From NCBI RefSeq assembly GCF_017876405.1, contig NZ_JAGINW010000001.1, positions 434,001-498,000 of the forward strand: a DNA stretch of 64,000 bases. Direction: 5' to 3'. Below the pieces are notes generated by a model, which was not told the DNA's origin, did not search any database, and worked only from the letters and a program-made list of their open reading frames with translations. This stretch comes from Kibdelosporangium banguiense (GTDB lineage: Bacteria > Actinomycetota > Actinomycetes > Mycobacteriales > Pseudonocardiaceae). Both the position numbers and the translations under genes were made by a program. This document shows, in pieces, positions 18,793 through 26,895 of the stretch (position 1 is the stretch's first letter; each line of letters begins with the position of its first letter).

Positions 18793-19338
18793 ATGTCGAC
18801 AAGTGTGCGTATCGGACCGGAGCACGGCCGGCTGCTGCTCCGCACCGGGCGGCAAGGCGTTGCCGCACAGGCAGGTCACGACCTGACGATCGAGATGACC
18901 CGATGGTCGGGTGAATTGGTGCTCGCCGACGTGCTCACTGAGAGCACGCTCCATGTGACTGTCGAGACAGGCTCGTTGCGGGTGCTGGAAGGCACCGGCG
19001 GGCTCAAGCCACTGTCCGAACGGGACAAACGAGAGATCGGGCTGACCGCGCGCCGGCTGCTGGACACCGACCGGCAGCCGCAGGCGACGTTCACCTCCAC
19101 CAAGGTCACCGGAAACGACGAAAGCGGTGCCGTGGACGGCACACTGACCGTGCGCGGACAGGACCGCCCATTCCATCTGACTGTCCACCATCCGAGTGAA
19201 AAAATCTTTCGTGCGACCGGGACGGTCAACCAGTCGGAATACGGGATCCGGCCCTACACCGCGATGCTCGGCGCGCTGAAGCTGACTGATTCGGTGACTG
19301 TCGAAGCTGAGGTCGAACTGGCCGGGATCCAGCGGTGA
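18793..19338 (+). CDS. YceI-family protein
   Basis: A protein of 181 residues with the YceI lipocalin-like beta barrel: VRIGPEHGRLLLRTGRQGVAAQAGHDL at the start (the first part reads GxxxxxxxH-type), LLDTDRQPQATFTST in the middle, and GTLTVRGQDRPFHLTV before the final strands. YceI proteins bind long lipids such as isoprenoid quinones. No signal peptide is seen, so it acts in the cytoplasm. Next to a hydrogenase that reduces the quinone pool, a lipid- or quinone-binding role is attractive but unproven. The following gene overlaps its stop by 4 bases. Confidence 0.85.
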   Translation: MSTSVRIGPEHGRLLLRTGRQGVAAQAGHDLTIEMTRWSGELVLADVLTESTLHVTVETGSLRVLEGTGGLKPLSERDKREIGLTARRLLDTDRQPQATFTSTKVTGNDESGAVDGTLTVRGQDRPFHLTVHHPSEKIFRATGTVNQSEYGIRPYTAMLGALKLTDSVTVEAEVELAGIQR

Positions 19339-19610
19339 AGTTCCTCGTGCTGTGGCGGATGGAACTGTCGCTGCTGTCGGCCGAGATGGCCGCGGCGGTG
19401 GCCCGGATGCCCAAGTACGCAGGCCCTTTGGAACAGAGCGGCAAGGTCATCGCGCGTTATCACCTCGTCGGCCAGCACGGTGGTGCGTGGATCTACGAAG
19501 TGGCGTCCAATGAGGAACTCGAGCGGCTGCTCGCGATGTCACCGGTGTACAACTTCGCGCGTTACAAGATTCATCCGCTTGCCGAGATGCCGGATCCGTT
19601 GAATCCATGA
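19335..19610 (+). CDS. muconolactone isomerase-like small protein
   Basis: A protein of 91 residues of the ferredoxin-like (dimeric alpha-beta barrel) fold: KFLVLWRMELSLLSAEMAAA, then GKVIARYHLVGQHGGAWIYEV, SNEELERLLAMSPVYNF and YKIHPLAEM. The last two motifs are the pattern of muconolactone delta-isomerase (MIase) proteins. No catechol pathway gene is nearby, so the name reflects fold rather than reaction. The GTG start overlaps the YceI stop (GTGA), so the two are translated together. Confidence 0.75.
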   Translation: MKFLVLWRMELSLLSAEMAAAVARMPKYAGPLEQSGKVIARYHLVGQHGGAWIYEVASNEELERLLAMSPVYNFARYKIHPLAEMPDPLNP

Positions 19611-19649
19611 TTCTTTCCCGCGGTGTTTGACGCGGGCGCTCCACGAGCG

Positions 19650-19686
19650 GACACTTGTGTCGCTCCCCGGCGGACAGAGGTGTCCG
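19650..19686. promoter_or_regulatory. two operator-like dyads before the second XRE gene
   Basis: GACACTTGTGTC (19650-19661), a perfect 12-bp dyad, and CGGACA-GAGG-TGTCCG (19671-19686), a 6-bp inverted repeat with 4-base spacer that ends at the GTG start codon. Their centres are 23 bases apart, about two helical turns, suggesting cooperative autoregulation. Confidence 0.45.
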
Positions 19687-20109
19687 GTGACTGTTTCGAA
19701 CACGACCTCGAAGGTGACGGCCACACACATGAACCCCGCGCGCGAACGCCATTGGGTGTGTGCGCAACGGATACGTGAACGCAGGCTGGCACTGGGGCTG
19801 ACCCAGCGCGAGGTCGTGGCCCGGCTCGGACGGCGTGGCAACTCGACCACCAACCGCGGGCTGAGCTCGATGGAGAACGGCCGCGGCCTGGATCTGGGCC
19901 TGCTGCCGGAGCTCGCGGAAGCCTTGCACTGCACAGTCACCTATCTGCTGGGCCTGACCGCCAACCCGGCGGCCTGGGATCCCGCGGATACCAAGGGCGT
20001 CGACGCGACAACCGTACGGCAACTACCCGCACCGCGAGAGGTATCGATCCAGGGGTCCGGGATCCTGGGCCCTGACGTGCCCGCCACATGGGCACGCAAG
20101 AGGCAGTAG
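19687..20109 (+). CDS. XRE-family transcriptional regulator
   Basis: A protein of about 140 residues. The helix-turn-helix spans RIRERRLALGLTQREVVARLG and RGLSSMENGRGLDLGLLPEL, with the unusual insertion GRRGNSTTNRG inside the domain, followed by LAEALHCTVTYLLGLT, the usual last helix. The C-terminal 45 residues are Pro/Asp rich and without a known fold. GTG at 19687 has AGAGG 6 bases upstream; an ATG at 19729 is possible. It sits inside the rightward hydrogenase arm, so it may regulate the hyp genes that follow. Confidence 0.8.
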   Translation: MTVSNTTSKVTATHMNPARERHWVCAQRIRERRLALGLTQREVVARLGRRGNSTTNRGLSSMENGRGLDLGLLPELAEALHCTVTYLLGLTANPAAWDPADTKGVDATTVRQLPAPREVSIQGSGILGPDVPATWARKRQ

Positions 20110-20112
20110 AAA

Positions 20113-20137
20113 AGTCAGTCCCACCACAACACTGACT
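20113..20137. terminator. hairpin between XRE gene and first SIS gene
   Basis: AGTCAGT (20113-20119) pairs with ACTGACT (20131-20137) around an 11-base C/A-rich loop, 3 bases after the XRE stop. It could be a weak terminator or attenuator before the hyp genes, or a dyad operator. Confidence 0.35.
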
Positions 20138-20185
20138 GCTCTCCCACCACAGAGCTGGCCCGACGACACCAGAGGAAGTGTGGAC

Positions 20186-20791
20186 GTGACAAGGGTGTCA
20201 CCGTCCGGGCGGGTCGGCGATCTCGTGCGACGCCGGACCGCGCCGTTGAACGACCTCGCCGATCACGCGACCGACGTGGCAAGGACCTGTCATGCGATGG
20301 CCGTACGGTTTCATCGCGGGGGCAAGCTGGTCGTCTTCGGCAACGGCGGTCCGAGCACCGACGCACAGCACGTCGCCGTGGAGTTCGTACACCCGGTGAT
20401 CGTGGGAAAGCGCGCGCTGCCAGCCATTTCGCTGACCTCCGACGTGGCGACGCTGACCGCCGTGGCCAACCGGGCCGGGCTGTCGGAGACATTCGCCCAC
20501 CAGGTCAGATTCCTGGCCGAGCCCACGGACATCGCACTGGGCCTGTCCGCCGACGGCCAGTGCGAGAACGTGCTGCGCGGCCTGGAAGCCGCGCGTGACA
20601 TGGGAATGCTGCGGGTGGCGCTGGTCGGCGGGGACGGCGGGCAGATCGCCGCGAGCAAGGTGGCCGACCACGTGCTCATCGCGGCGTCCACCGATCCCCG
20701 TGTGATCAAAGAGGTGCACGTGACGATGTACCACATCCTGTGGGAGCTGGTGCACGTCTTCTTCGAACAACCCGGAGTCCTCGATGTCTGA
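20186..20791 (+). CDS. SIS-domain protein (GmhA-like), hydrogenase-associated, copy 1
   Basis: A protein of about 201 residues with one sugar isomerase (SIS) domain. The phosphosugar-binding loop is VVFGNGGPSTDAQHVAVEF, and the second conserved segment is DIALGLSADGQCENVLRGLE, then MYHILWELVHVFFEQPG. Phosphoheptose isomerase GmhA has GNGGSxxDAQH; here Ser is replaced by Pro in the first loop and the Ser/Thr-rich second loop (GLSxSGxSxNV) is altered to GLSADGQCENV, so classic isomerase activity is doubtful. It overlaps the HypC-like gene by 8 bases. GTG at 20186 has GAGGAA 8 bases upstream. Confidence 0.82.
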   Translation: MTRVSPSGRVGDLVRRRTAPLNDLADHATDVARTCHAMAVRFHRGGKLVVFGNGGPSTDAQHVAVEFVHPVIVGKRALPAISLTSDVATLTAVANRAGLSETFAHQVRFLAEPTDIALGLSADGQCENVLRGLEAARDMGMLRVALVGGDGGQIAASKVADHVLIAASTDPRVIKEVHVTMYHILWELVHVFFEQPGVLDV

Positions 20792-20996
20792 GCCGTGTCA
20801 CGGCGACGTCTGTATCACCTGCTCCGACACGGCGGTCCAGGTGACCGTGGTTCGTTTGCTGGACGACGAACTGGCGATCGTCCAGACGGCCGCGGGCCAG
20901 GAGGAAGTCAGTGTGGCGCTGGTGCGGGCCCAGGTCGGCGATACCGTCCTGGTACACGCCGGTGAGGCGATCGCGCTGGTAGGTGACCGGTCGTGA
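20784..20996 (+). CDS. HypC/HupF-like small protein lacking the N-terminal Met-Cys
   Basis: A protein of 70 residues with the HypC beta-barrel pattern (VQVTVVRLLDDELAIVQTAAG, VALVRAQVGDTVLVHAGEAI). The N-terminus is MSEPCHGDVCITCSDTA; three Cys replace the MCLGIP start whose Cys2 binds the Fe(CN)2CO unit in ordinary HypC. A standard HypC is encoded separately at 23404. Two SIS genes flank it with 8- and 4-base overlaps, so all three are one translational unit. The role may be as a second, specialised chaperone for the large subunit. Confidence 0.8.
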   Translation: MSEPCHGDVCITCSDTAVQVTVVRLLDDELAIVQTAAGQEEVSVALVRAQVGDTVLVHAGEAIALVGDRS

Positions 20997-21655
20997 ACCA
21001 CGACATCGAGTCGCTGTACCCGTTCCTGTACGCGGATACATCCAACATGGACGCTGTACTGGAACTCGTCCGGCAGTCCACAGTGGACAAGGCCAGGGAG
21101 ATCATCGACTTGCGGGCCAGCGTGCTGGAACGTGACGCCGACCGGCTGCTGGAGTGCGCCGGCAAGATGGCCGAACGGTTCGCCGACGGAGGCCGGCTGA
21201 TGGCCTTCGGCAACGGCGGCAGCTCGACTGATGCCCAGGATCTGGCGAGCCTGTTCCTCAGCCCGGCGGGCGACGCGCGCCCGTTGCCCGCCTTCGGGCT
21301 GACCAACGACATCGCGGTGATCACCGCACTGTGCAACGACGTCGGCTTCGACGTGGTGTTCGCCCGGCAGATCGCCGCGTTCGGCCGGGCCAAGGACATC
21401 GCGGTGGGCCTGTCCACCAGCGGGGACTCCACGAACCTGCTGCGCGCCTTCGACGAGGCCGCCCGCCGGGGCATGTTCACCGTGGGCATCGCCGGCTACA
21501 ACGGCGGCAGGATGTCCGAACTGGACAGTATCGACTACCTGTTCGTTGTTCCCTCACCGTCAGTGCACCGGATCCAGGAAGCACAGACCACGATGTACCA
21601 CGCCCTCTGGGAGCTGACCGTCGAATTGCTCGCCGAGAGACCAAGTCATGACTGA
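20993..21655 (+). CDS. SIS-domain protein (GmhA-like), hydrogenase-associated, copy 2
   Basis: A protein of 220 residues. Compared with the first copy it keeps canonical loops: LMAFGNGGSSTDAQDLASLF and DIAVGLSTSGDSTNLLRAFDEA, followed by TVGIAGYNGGRMSELDSIDY and QTTMYHALWELTVELLAE. It therefore looks able to bind a phosphosugar, unlike copy 1, and the pair could form a heteromer. A helical N-terminus of about 40 residues (DTSNMDAVLELVRQST) precedes the SIS domain. It overlaps its neighbours by 4 and 8 bases. Confidence 0.84.
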   Translation: MNHDIESLYPFLYADTSNMDAVLELVRQSTVDKAREIIDLRASVLERDADRLLECAGKMAERFADGGRLMAFGNGGSSTDAQDLASLFLSPAGDARPLPAFGLTNDIAVITALCNDVGFDVVFARQIAAFGRAKDIAVGLSTSGDSTNLLRAFDEAARRGMFTVGIAGYNGGRMSELDSIDYLFVVPSPSVHRIQEAQTTMYHALWELTVELLAERPSHD

Positions 21656-22931
21656 TCAGGCCCGGGCGATCGCGGACGCTGTCCTCTACGAGGGGTATCT
21701 GCTGTATCCCTACCGGGCCTCCGCCGCCAAGAACAAGGTCCGCTGGCAGTGGGGCGTGCTGATGCCGCTCGCATTCGCCTCGGGTGGCACCGGCGAGCGT
21801 TTCCAGGCACAGAGCGAACTCCTCGCCGAACCCGCCGACGATGCCGCGGTGCATGTGCGTCTGCGCTTCCTGCAGCTGCAGGCCCGTGTCGTGCAGATCG
21901 CCGAGGGCGACGGATTCCGGGACGTGCCGTCGGTCATGATCGGCGACACCGAGTTCACCACCTGGGACGAAGCCGTCGAGCGCGAGGTGGATGCGGTCGT
22001 CCCGGTGGCCGATCTGGCTGCCGGAGCGACCGTTCCGTTCACGATCGACGCGGGCGAGGACATCGAGCCGCTCGACGGCGGCCGGCTCGTCCGCAAACGC
22101 TTTCCCTTGAACGGCAAGATCGTCCTGAAGGCGATGCCGCTACCCGGGCCGTTCGGCGGCACCAAGATCACCGTCAAAGTCGTCAACACATCCGACGAGG
22201 TCGACGACACGCGGCCGGAGGCGTTACGGCACGCGATGATCGCGGCACACCTGCTGCTGTCGATCACCGATGGGCACTTCCTGTCGCAGCTCGACCCGCC
22301 GGAGTGGGCCTCGGTGGCGACGAACGAGTGCGTCAACGACGGCATATGGCCGGTGCTCGTCGGCGGGAACGACACAGTGTTGTGTTCGCCGATCATCCTC
22401 TACGACCAGCCCGAGATCGCGCCGGAAAGCGCCGGGAACCTGTTCGACGGCACCGAGATCGACGAGATCCTGACGTTGCGCACGATGACGTTGACCGACG
22501 AGGAGAAGCGCGAGGCCCGCGCGACCGACGAGCGCGCGGCCGAGGTGATCGACCGTGTCGACCACTTGCCTGCAGAGCTCGTCGAACGTCTGCACGGCAC
22601 ACTCCGGTACGTCAAAGCCACGACCGAGCCCAGCACTCCGTGGTGGGATCCCGGCGCCGACGAATCGGTGTCACCGGAGACCGACAGCGTCACGGTCGCC
22701 GGAGTCGCCGTGACCAAAGGTTCACGGGTAGTACTGCGGCCGGGCCGCAAACGTGCTGACGCGCATGACATGTTCCTCGCCGGGCGAGTGGCTGTCGTCG
22801 AAGCGGTGCTGACGGACGTCGACGACGGCTGCCACCTGGCAGTGACACTCAAGGACGACCCCGGTGCCGAGCTGTACGCGGCGCACGGCCGGTACCGGTA
22901 TTTCACGCCGGACGAGGTGGAACCGTTATGA
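21648..22931 (+). CDS. uncharacterised 427-residue hydrogenase-island protein
   Basis: No recognised enzyme family. The N-terminus (ADAVLYEGYLLYPYRASAAKN) and the long beta-rich body (about residues 20-300, with HLLLSITDGHFLSQLDPPEW and FCSPIILYDQPEIAPESAGN-type strands) are followed by a helical stretch (LTDEEKREARATDERAAEV) and a C-terminal beta domain (VAVTKGSRVVLRPGRKRAD, then VVEAVLTDVDDGCHLAVTLKDDP). Proteins of this shape are seen in actinobacterial hydrogenase clusters, but their job is unknown. It overlaps the SIS gene by 8 bases and the protease gene by 4, so it is locked into the maturation operon. Likely a maturation or assembly factor. Confidence 0.8.
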   Translation: MTDQARAIADAVLYEGYLLYPYRASAAKNKVRWQWGVLMPLAFASGGTGERFQAQSELLAEPADDAAVHVRLRFLQLQARVVQIAEGDGFRDVPSVMIGDTEFTTWDEAVEREVDAVVPVADLAAGATVPFTIDAGEDIEPLDGGRLVRKRFPLNGKIVLKAMPLPGPFGGTKITVKVVNTSDEVDDTRPEALRHAMIAAHLLLSITDGHFLSQLDPPEWASVATNECVNDGIWPVLVGGNDTVLCSPIILYDQPEIAPESAGNLFDGTEIDEILTLRTMTLTDEEKREARATDERAAEVIDRVDHLPAELVERLHGTLRYVKATTEPSTPWWDPGADESVSPETDSVTVAGVAVTKGSRVVLRPGRKRADAHDMFLAGRVAVVEAVLTDVDDGCHLAVTLKDDPGAELYAAHGRYRYFTPDEVEPL

Positions 22932-23431
22932 GTTTCCAGGCACTGATCGCGGGTGTCGGCAACATCTTCCTTGGCGACGACGGGTTCGGCGTCGAAGTCG
23001 CCCGCAAGCTGTGCGAGCAGGACATGCCGGAGTGGGTCCGGGTAGCCGACTACGGCATCCGCGGCATGCACCTGGCCCACGACCTGGCCAACACCGGGTA
23101 CGACCTGACGATCATCGTGGACGCGGTGTCCCTGCACGACCCGCCCGGCACCATCTCGGTGATCGAGCTGGACACCTCTGGCGACCCGGATGCTGGTCTG
23201 CTCGACGGGCACGGCATGGAACCTGACGCGGTGATGCGGATCGTCAGCCTGCTGGGCGGACGGCACGGACGCGTCCTGCTGGTCGGGTGCGAGCCCGGTT
23301 CGCTGGCCGAGCACATGGGGCTGAGCCCGGCGGTGGCCGCCGCCGTCAGCCCGGCCACCGACACGGTACGGGCCCTGATCACCAAGCAGGAGAAGGAGCT
23401 GACATGTGCCTTGGCATCCCCGGAGAGGTGA
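22928..23431 (+). CDS. hydrogenase maturation endopeptidase (HyaD/HybD/HupD type)
   Basis: A protein of 167 residues of the family that trims the C-terminal tail of the large subunit after nickel insertion. Visible motifs are GVGNIFLGDDGFG at the N-terminus, where the conserved acidic residue binds nickel, VADYGIRGMHLAHDL with the second Asp, and VDAVSLHDPPGTISVIE with the third. The substrate is presumably HhyL, which carries a 23-residue tail. It overlaps the 427-residue gene by 4 bases and hypC by 28 bases. Confidence 0.93.
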   Translation: MSFQALIAGVGNIFLGDDGFGVEVARKLCEQDMPEWVRVADYGIRGMHLAHDLANTGYDLTIIVDAVSLHDPPGTISVIELDTSGDPDAGLLDGHGMEPDAVMRIVSLLGGRHGRVLLVGCEPGSLAEHMGLSPAVAAAVSPATDTVRALITKQEKELTCALASPER

Positions 23432-23676
23432 TCGAGATCATCGCCGACCGGCCCGATCTGGCCAAAGTGGACGTCATCGGGGTGAAGCGGGCGATCAACA
23501 TCGGGCTGCTGGCCGAGGAGGAGGTCGGCCCCGGCGACTGGGTGCTGATCCATGTCGGCTTCGCGCTGTCGAAGATCGACGAGGCGGAGGCCAGGGCCGC
23601 GATGGAGTTCCTGGAGAGCATCGGCAAGGCCTACGAGGACGAGATGGCCGCACTACGGGATTCCCAGATCATCTAA
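23404..23676 (+). CDS. hypC: hydrogenase maturation chaperone HypC
   Basis: A protein of 90 residues beginning MCLGIPGEVIEI, with the essential Cys2 that, with HypD, carries the Fe(CN)2CO group to the large subunit. The central beta barrel (AKVDVIGVKRAINIGLLAEE, GDWVLIHVGFALSKIDEAEA) is typical, and the C-terminal helix is acidic. The gene starts within the end of the protease gene (28-base overlap) and ends 10 bases before hypD. Confidence 0.95.
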   Translation: MCLGIPGEVIEIIADRPDLAKVDVIGVKRAINIGLLAEEEVGPGDWVLIHVGFALSKIDEAEARAAMEFLESIGKAYEDEMAALRDSQII

Positions 23677-23686
23677 GGGGTGTGTC

Positions 23687-24814
23687 ATGCGTTTCGTCGA
23701 CGAGTTCCGTGACGCCGACACCGCACGGGCGTTGGCCGCGAAGATCGCCCGGCTGTGCGAGCCCGGCCGTGAGTACAAGTTCATGGAGGTGTGCGGCGGT
23801 CACACGCACACGATCTACAAACACGGCCTTGAGGACTACCTGCCGGAGAACATCACGCTTGTGCACGGCCCGGGCTGCCCGGTGTGCGTCATCCCGATGG
23901 GCCGCATCGACGACGCGATCCACATCGCGCGCCAGCCCGGTGTGCTGATGACCTCGTTCGGCGACATGATGCGGGTTCCCGGCAGTGACGGGAACTTCTT
24001 CGACTCCAACGCCGAGGGCACCAACATCCGGATGGTCTACTCACCGCTGGACTCGCTCAAGATCGCCCGGCAGAACCCGGACCAGCAGGTCGTGTTCATG
24101 GCGATCGGCTTCGAGACCACCGCCCCGTCCACCGCGATGACGATCCTGCGTGCGGCCAAGGAAGGCATCGAGAACTTCTCGGTGTTCTGCAACCACATCA
24201 CCATCATCCCGGCCATCAAGGCCATTCTGGACTCGCCCGATCTACGGCTGGACGGGTTCATCGGGCCGGGGCACGTGTCCACTGTGATCGGTTGCCGGCC
24301 GTACGAGTTCATCGCGGGCCAGTACAACAAGCCGATCGTGGTGGCCGGGTTCGAGCCGCTGGACATCCTGCAGTCGATCTACATGCTGATGCTGCAGCTC
24401 AAAGAAGGTCGCTCCGAAGTGGAGAACCAGTACTCCCGGGTGGTGCCGTGGGACGGCAATATCACCGCGCTGCGGGCGATCGGCGAGACGATGCAGCTGC
24501 GGCCGTACTTCGAATGGCGTGGCCTCGGATTCATCTCGCACTCGGCGCTGCAAGTCCGCTCGCAGTACGCGAAGTTCGACGCCGAACTCGCTTACGAGGT
24601 CCCGGGTGTGCGCGTGGCCGACCCGAAAGCCTGCCAGTGCGGCGAAGTCCTCAAGGGAGTGCTGAAACCCTGGGAATGCAAGGTCTTCGGGACCGCCTGC
24701 ACACCGGAGACACCGATCGGCACATGCATGGTCTCGCCCGAAGGCGCGTGCGCGGCCTACTACAACTTCGGGCGGTTCACCCGGACCCGAGTGCGTGAGG
24801 CGAGCCTGTCATGA
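23687..24814 (+). CDS. hypD: hydrogenase maturation factor HypD
   Basis: HypD, an FeS protein, assembles the Fe(CN)2CO moiety with HypC and HypE. The family motifs are all present: MEVCGGHTHTIYKHGL, HGPGCPVCVIP, the GFETTAPSTA segment, FCNHITIIPAI, GFIGPGHVSTVIG, and the C-terminal Cys set (CQCGEVLKGVLKPWECKVFG, CTPETPIGTCMVSPEGACAA). Length 375 is normal. The ATG at 23687 follows AAGGGG. It overlaps hypE by 4 bases. Confidence 0.96.
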   Translation: MRFVDEFRDADTARALAAKIARLCEPGREYKFMEVCGGHTHTIYKHGLEDYLPENITLVHGPGCPVCVIPMGRIDDAIHIARQPGVLMTSFGDMMRVPGSDGNFFDSNAEGTNIRMVYSPLDSLKIARQNPDQQVVFMAIGFETTAPSTAMTILRAAKEGIENFSVFCNHITIIPAIKAILDSPDLRLDGFIGPGHVSTVIGCRPYEFIAGQYNKPIVVAGFEPLDILQSIYMLMLQLKEGRSEVENQYSRVVPWDGNITALRAIGETMQLRPYFEWRGLGFISHSALQVRSQYAKFDAELAYEVPGVRVADPKACQCGEVLKGVLKPWECKVFGTACTPETPIGTCMVSPEGACAAYYNFGRFTRTRVREASLS

Positions 24815-25890
24815 CCGAAGTGTCCACCAGGGAGCAACAGGTCCTTGACCGGATCGAGCGTGCCAGACGGCGTCGGCCGAAGGTCACGCAGGATCGGATC
24901 ACGCTGGCGCACGGCTCCGGCGGCAAGGCCACCCAGACGTTGATCGAAGCCGTTTTCCTTGACGCGTTCAGCAATCCGATGCTCGACCAGCTCGACGACG
25001 CGGCATCCTTCTCGGTCAACGGCTCGCGGCTGGCACTGACCACAGACTCGTTCGTCGTCTCGCCATTGTTCTTCCCCGGTGGCGACATCGGTGACCTGGC
25101 GGTCAACGGGACCGTGAACGACCTGGCCGTGTCCGGCGCGAAGCCGTTGTACCTGACCGCGGGTTTCATTCTGGAGGAAGGTTTTCCAGTCGCGGACCTG
25201 GTCAGGATCGTCAGCTCGATGAAGGCGGCCGCGCAGGCGGCGGGCGTCCAGATCGTGACCGGCGATACGAAGGTGGTCCAGCGCGGCAAAGCCGACGGCT
25301 GTTACATCAACACCGCCGGAGTCGGCGTGATCTCGTATCCCGGCAGGCTCGGCATGTCCGAGGTCCAGCCGGGCGACGCCGTTCTGGTTTCCGGGCCGAT
25401 CGGTGAGCACGGCGTGACCGTGATGCTTGCCCGCGGTGAACTGGACATCGAGGCCGATCTGGAGTCGGATACCGCACCGGTGCATGAGTTGGTCGCCTCG
25501 CTGCTCGCTGTTCCGGGCGTGCGGGTGATGCGGGACGCGACGCGCGGTGGCGTGGCGACGATCCTCAACGAGGTCGCCAAGGCCGCTGACGTTGCGGTGG
25601 TGGTCGACGAGGCTGCGGTCCCGGTCGGCCATGAAGTCCGTGGCGCATCGGAGTTGCTGGGCATCGACCCGCTGTACGTCGCCTGCGAAGGCCGAATCGT
25701 GGCTATTGTGGACGGATCTGCCGCCGATGCCGCGCTGGCAGCGATGCGCGCACACCCCCTGGGAGAGCAAGCCGCCGTGGTCGGCCGGATCAAGGCCGAC
25801 CCACCGGGACTAGTACTGCTGAACACAGTGTTCGGCGGAACCAGGATCTGTGACCTGCTCGTCGGCGATCCCCTGCCCCGGATCTGCTGA
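24811..25890 (+). CDS. hypE: hydrogenase maturation factor HypE
   Basis: HypE dehydrates the thiocarbamate made by HypF to a thiocyanate on its C-terminal Cys, the source of the cyanide ligands. The PurM-like ATP-binding part has HGSGGKATQTLIEAVF, DDAASFSVNGSRLALTTDS and GGDIGDLAVNGTVNDLAVSG; the C-terminal domain has RDATRGGVATILNEVA. The protein ends PRIC, with the essential terminal Cys in place as the last residue. Length 359 is normal. Confidence 0.96.
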   Translation: MTEVSTREQQVLDRIERARRRRPKVTQDRITLAHGSGGKATQTLIEAVFLDAFSNPMLDQLDDAASFSVNGSRLALTTDSFVVSPLFFPGGDIGDLAVNGTVNDLAVSGAKPLYLTAGFILEEGFPVADLVRIVSSMKAAAQAAGVQIVTGDTKVVQRGKADGCYINTAGVGVISYPGRLGMSEVQPGDAVLVSGPIGEHGVTVMLARGELDIEADLESDTAPVHELVASLLAVPGVRVMRDATRGGVATILNEVAKAADVAVVVDEAAVPVGHEVRGASELLGIDPLYVACEGRIVAIVDGSAADAALAAMRAHPLGEQAAVVGRIKADPPGLVLLNTVFGGTRICDLLVGDPLPRIC

Positions 25891-25891
25891 G

Positions 25892-26260
25892 ATGCACGAG
25901 CTGTCGATCACCCAGTCGATCGTCTCGGATATCGCCGAGAAGCTGGGTGACACGCGGGTGACAAAGGTGACCCTTCTGATCGGCCGGCTCTCCGGGGTGG
26001 TGGTCGACTCGATCCGGTTCTGCTTCGACCTGGTGGCAGAGGGAACGACACTCGAAGGCGCCGAACTCGTCGTGCACGAACCGCTCGGGCAAGTGCGTTG
26101 CCCGTCCTGCCAGATCCAGTTCGAGACGTCCGATCCGATCGTGCTGTGCCCGGACTGCGGCACCTCCGAGGTGACCGTGCTGGCCGGTCGCGAGCTGCGG
26201 ATCAAATCCGTGGAGGTGATCACATGTGCGGCACCTGCGGCTGCTCAACCACCGAAGTAG
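25892..26260 (+). CDS. hypA: nickel metallochaperone HypA
   Basis: HypA passes nickel to the large subunit with HypB. The start MHELSITQSIV holds the nickel-binding His2. The zinc site is formed by CPSC and CPDC (QVRCPSCQIQFE, LCPDCGTSEV). Length 122 is normal. The ATG is 1 base after the hypE stop; hypB begins inside its 3' end (37-base overlap). Confidence 0.94.
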   Translation: MHELSITQSIVSDIAEKLGDTRVTKVTLLIGRLSGVVVDSIRFCFDLVAEGTTLEGAELVVHEPLGQVRCPSCQIQFETSDPIVLCPDCGTSEVTVLAGRELRIKSVEVITCAAPAAAQPPK

Positions 26261-26895
26261 TCACACTCGAACACAAGATCCTGGCCCGCAACGACGACCT
26301 GGCCGAGCAGAACAGAAAATGGCTGTCCGAAAGGGAAATCCTGGCGGTCAACCTGATGAGCTCGCCCGGATCGGGAAAGACCACCCTGCTCGAACGCACC
26401 ATCCAGGACCTGCCGGACCTCACGGTGTCAGTGATCGAGGGCGACCAGGAGACAGCGTTCGACGCCAACCGAATCCGCGCCACCGGCTGCCCCGTCATCC
26501 AAATCAACACAGGTGCAGGCTGTCACCTCGACGCATCGATGCTCGCCACCGCCCTGGAGGAACTCAACCCACCCAACCGCTCGACCCTCTTCATCGAAAA
26601 CGTCGGCAACCTGGTCTGCCCAGCTCTCTTCGACCTAGGCGAAACCACCCGCGTCGTCATCACATCCGTCACCGAGGGCCCCGACAAACCTCTGAAATAC
26701 CCCCACATGTTCCGCACCGCCGACCTCGTCCTGCTCAACAAGATCGACCTCCTGCCCCACCTCGACTTCCCGCCCGAGCATTTCACCACCCATGTCCACC
26801 AGGTAAACCCCCACGCCGAAGTCCGCCAAGTCTCCGCCACCAAGGGCGACGGCATGCAAGCCTGGTACTCCTGGCTAAACAGGGCTGTCGGGTAG
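26224..26895 (+). CDS. hypB: nickel-inserting GTPase HypB
   Basis: HypB is the GTPase that powers nickel insertion. The N-terminus MCGTCGCS is the high-affinity nickel-binding CxxCGC motif; there is no His-rich stretch. The GTPase motifs are MSSPGSGKTTLLERT (P-loop), IEGDQETAFDANR, GAGCHLDASM and VLLNKIDLL (NKxD). Length 223. This is the last gene of the rightward hydrogenase arm, and its 3' end overlaps the convergent kinase gene by 21 bases. Confidence 0.95.
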   Translation: MCGTCGCSTTEVVTLEHKILARNDDLAEQNRKWLSEREILAVNLMSSPGSGKTTLLERTIQDLPDLTVSVIEGDQETAFDANRIRATGCPVIQINTGAGCHLDASMLATALEELNPPNRSTLFIENVGNLVCPALFDLGETTRVVITSVTEGPDKPLKYPHMFRTADLVLLNKIDLLPHLDFPPEHFTTHVHQVNPHAEVRQVSATKGDGMQAWYSWLNRAVG

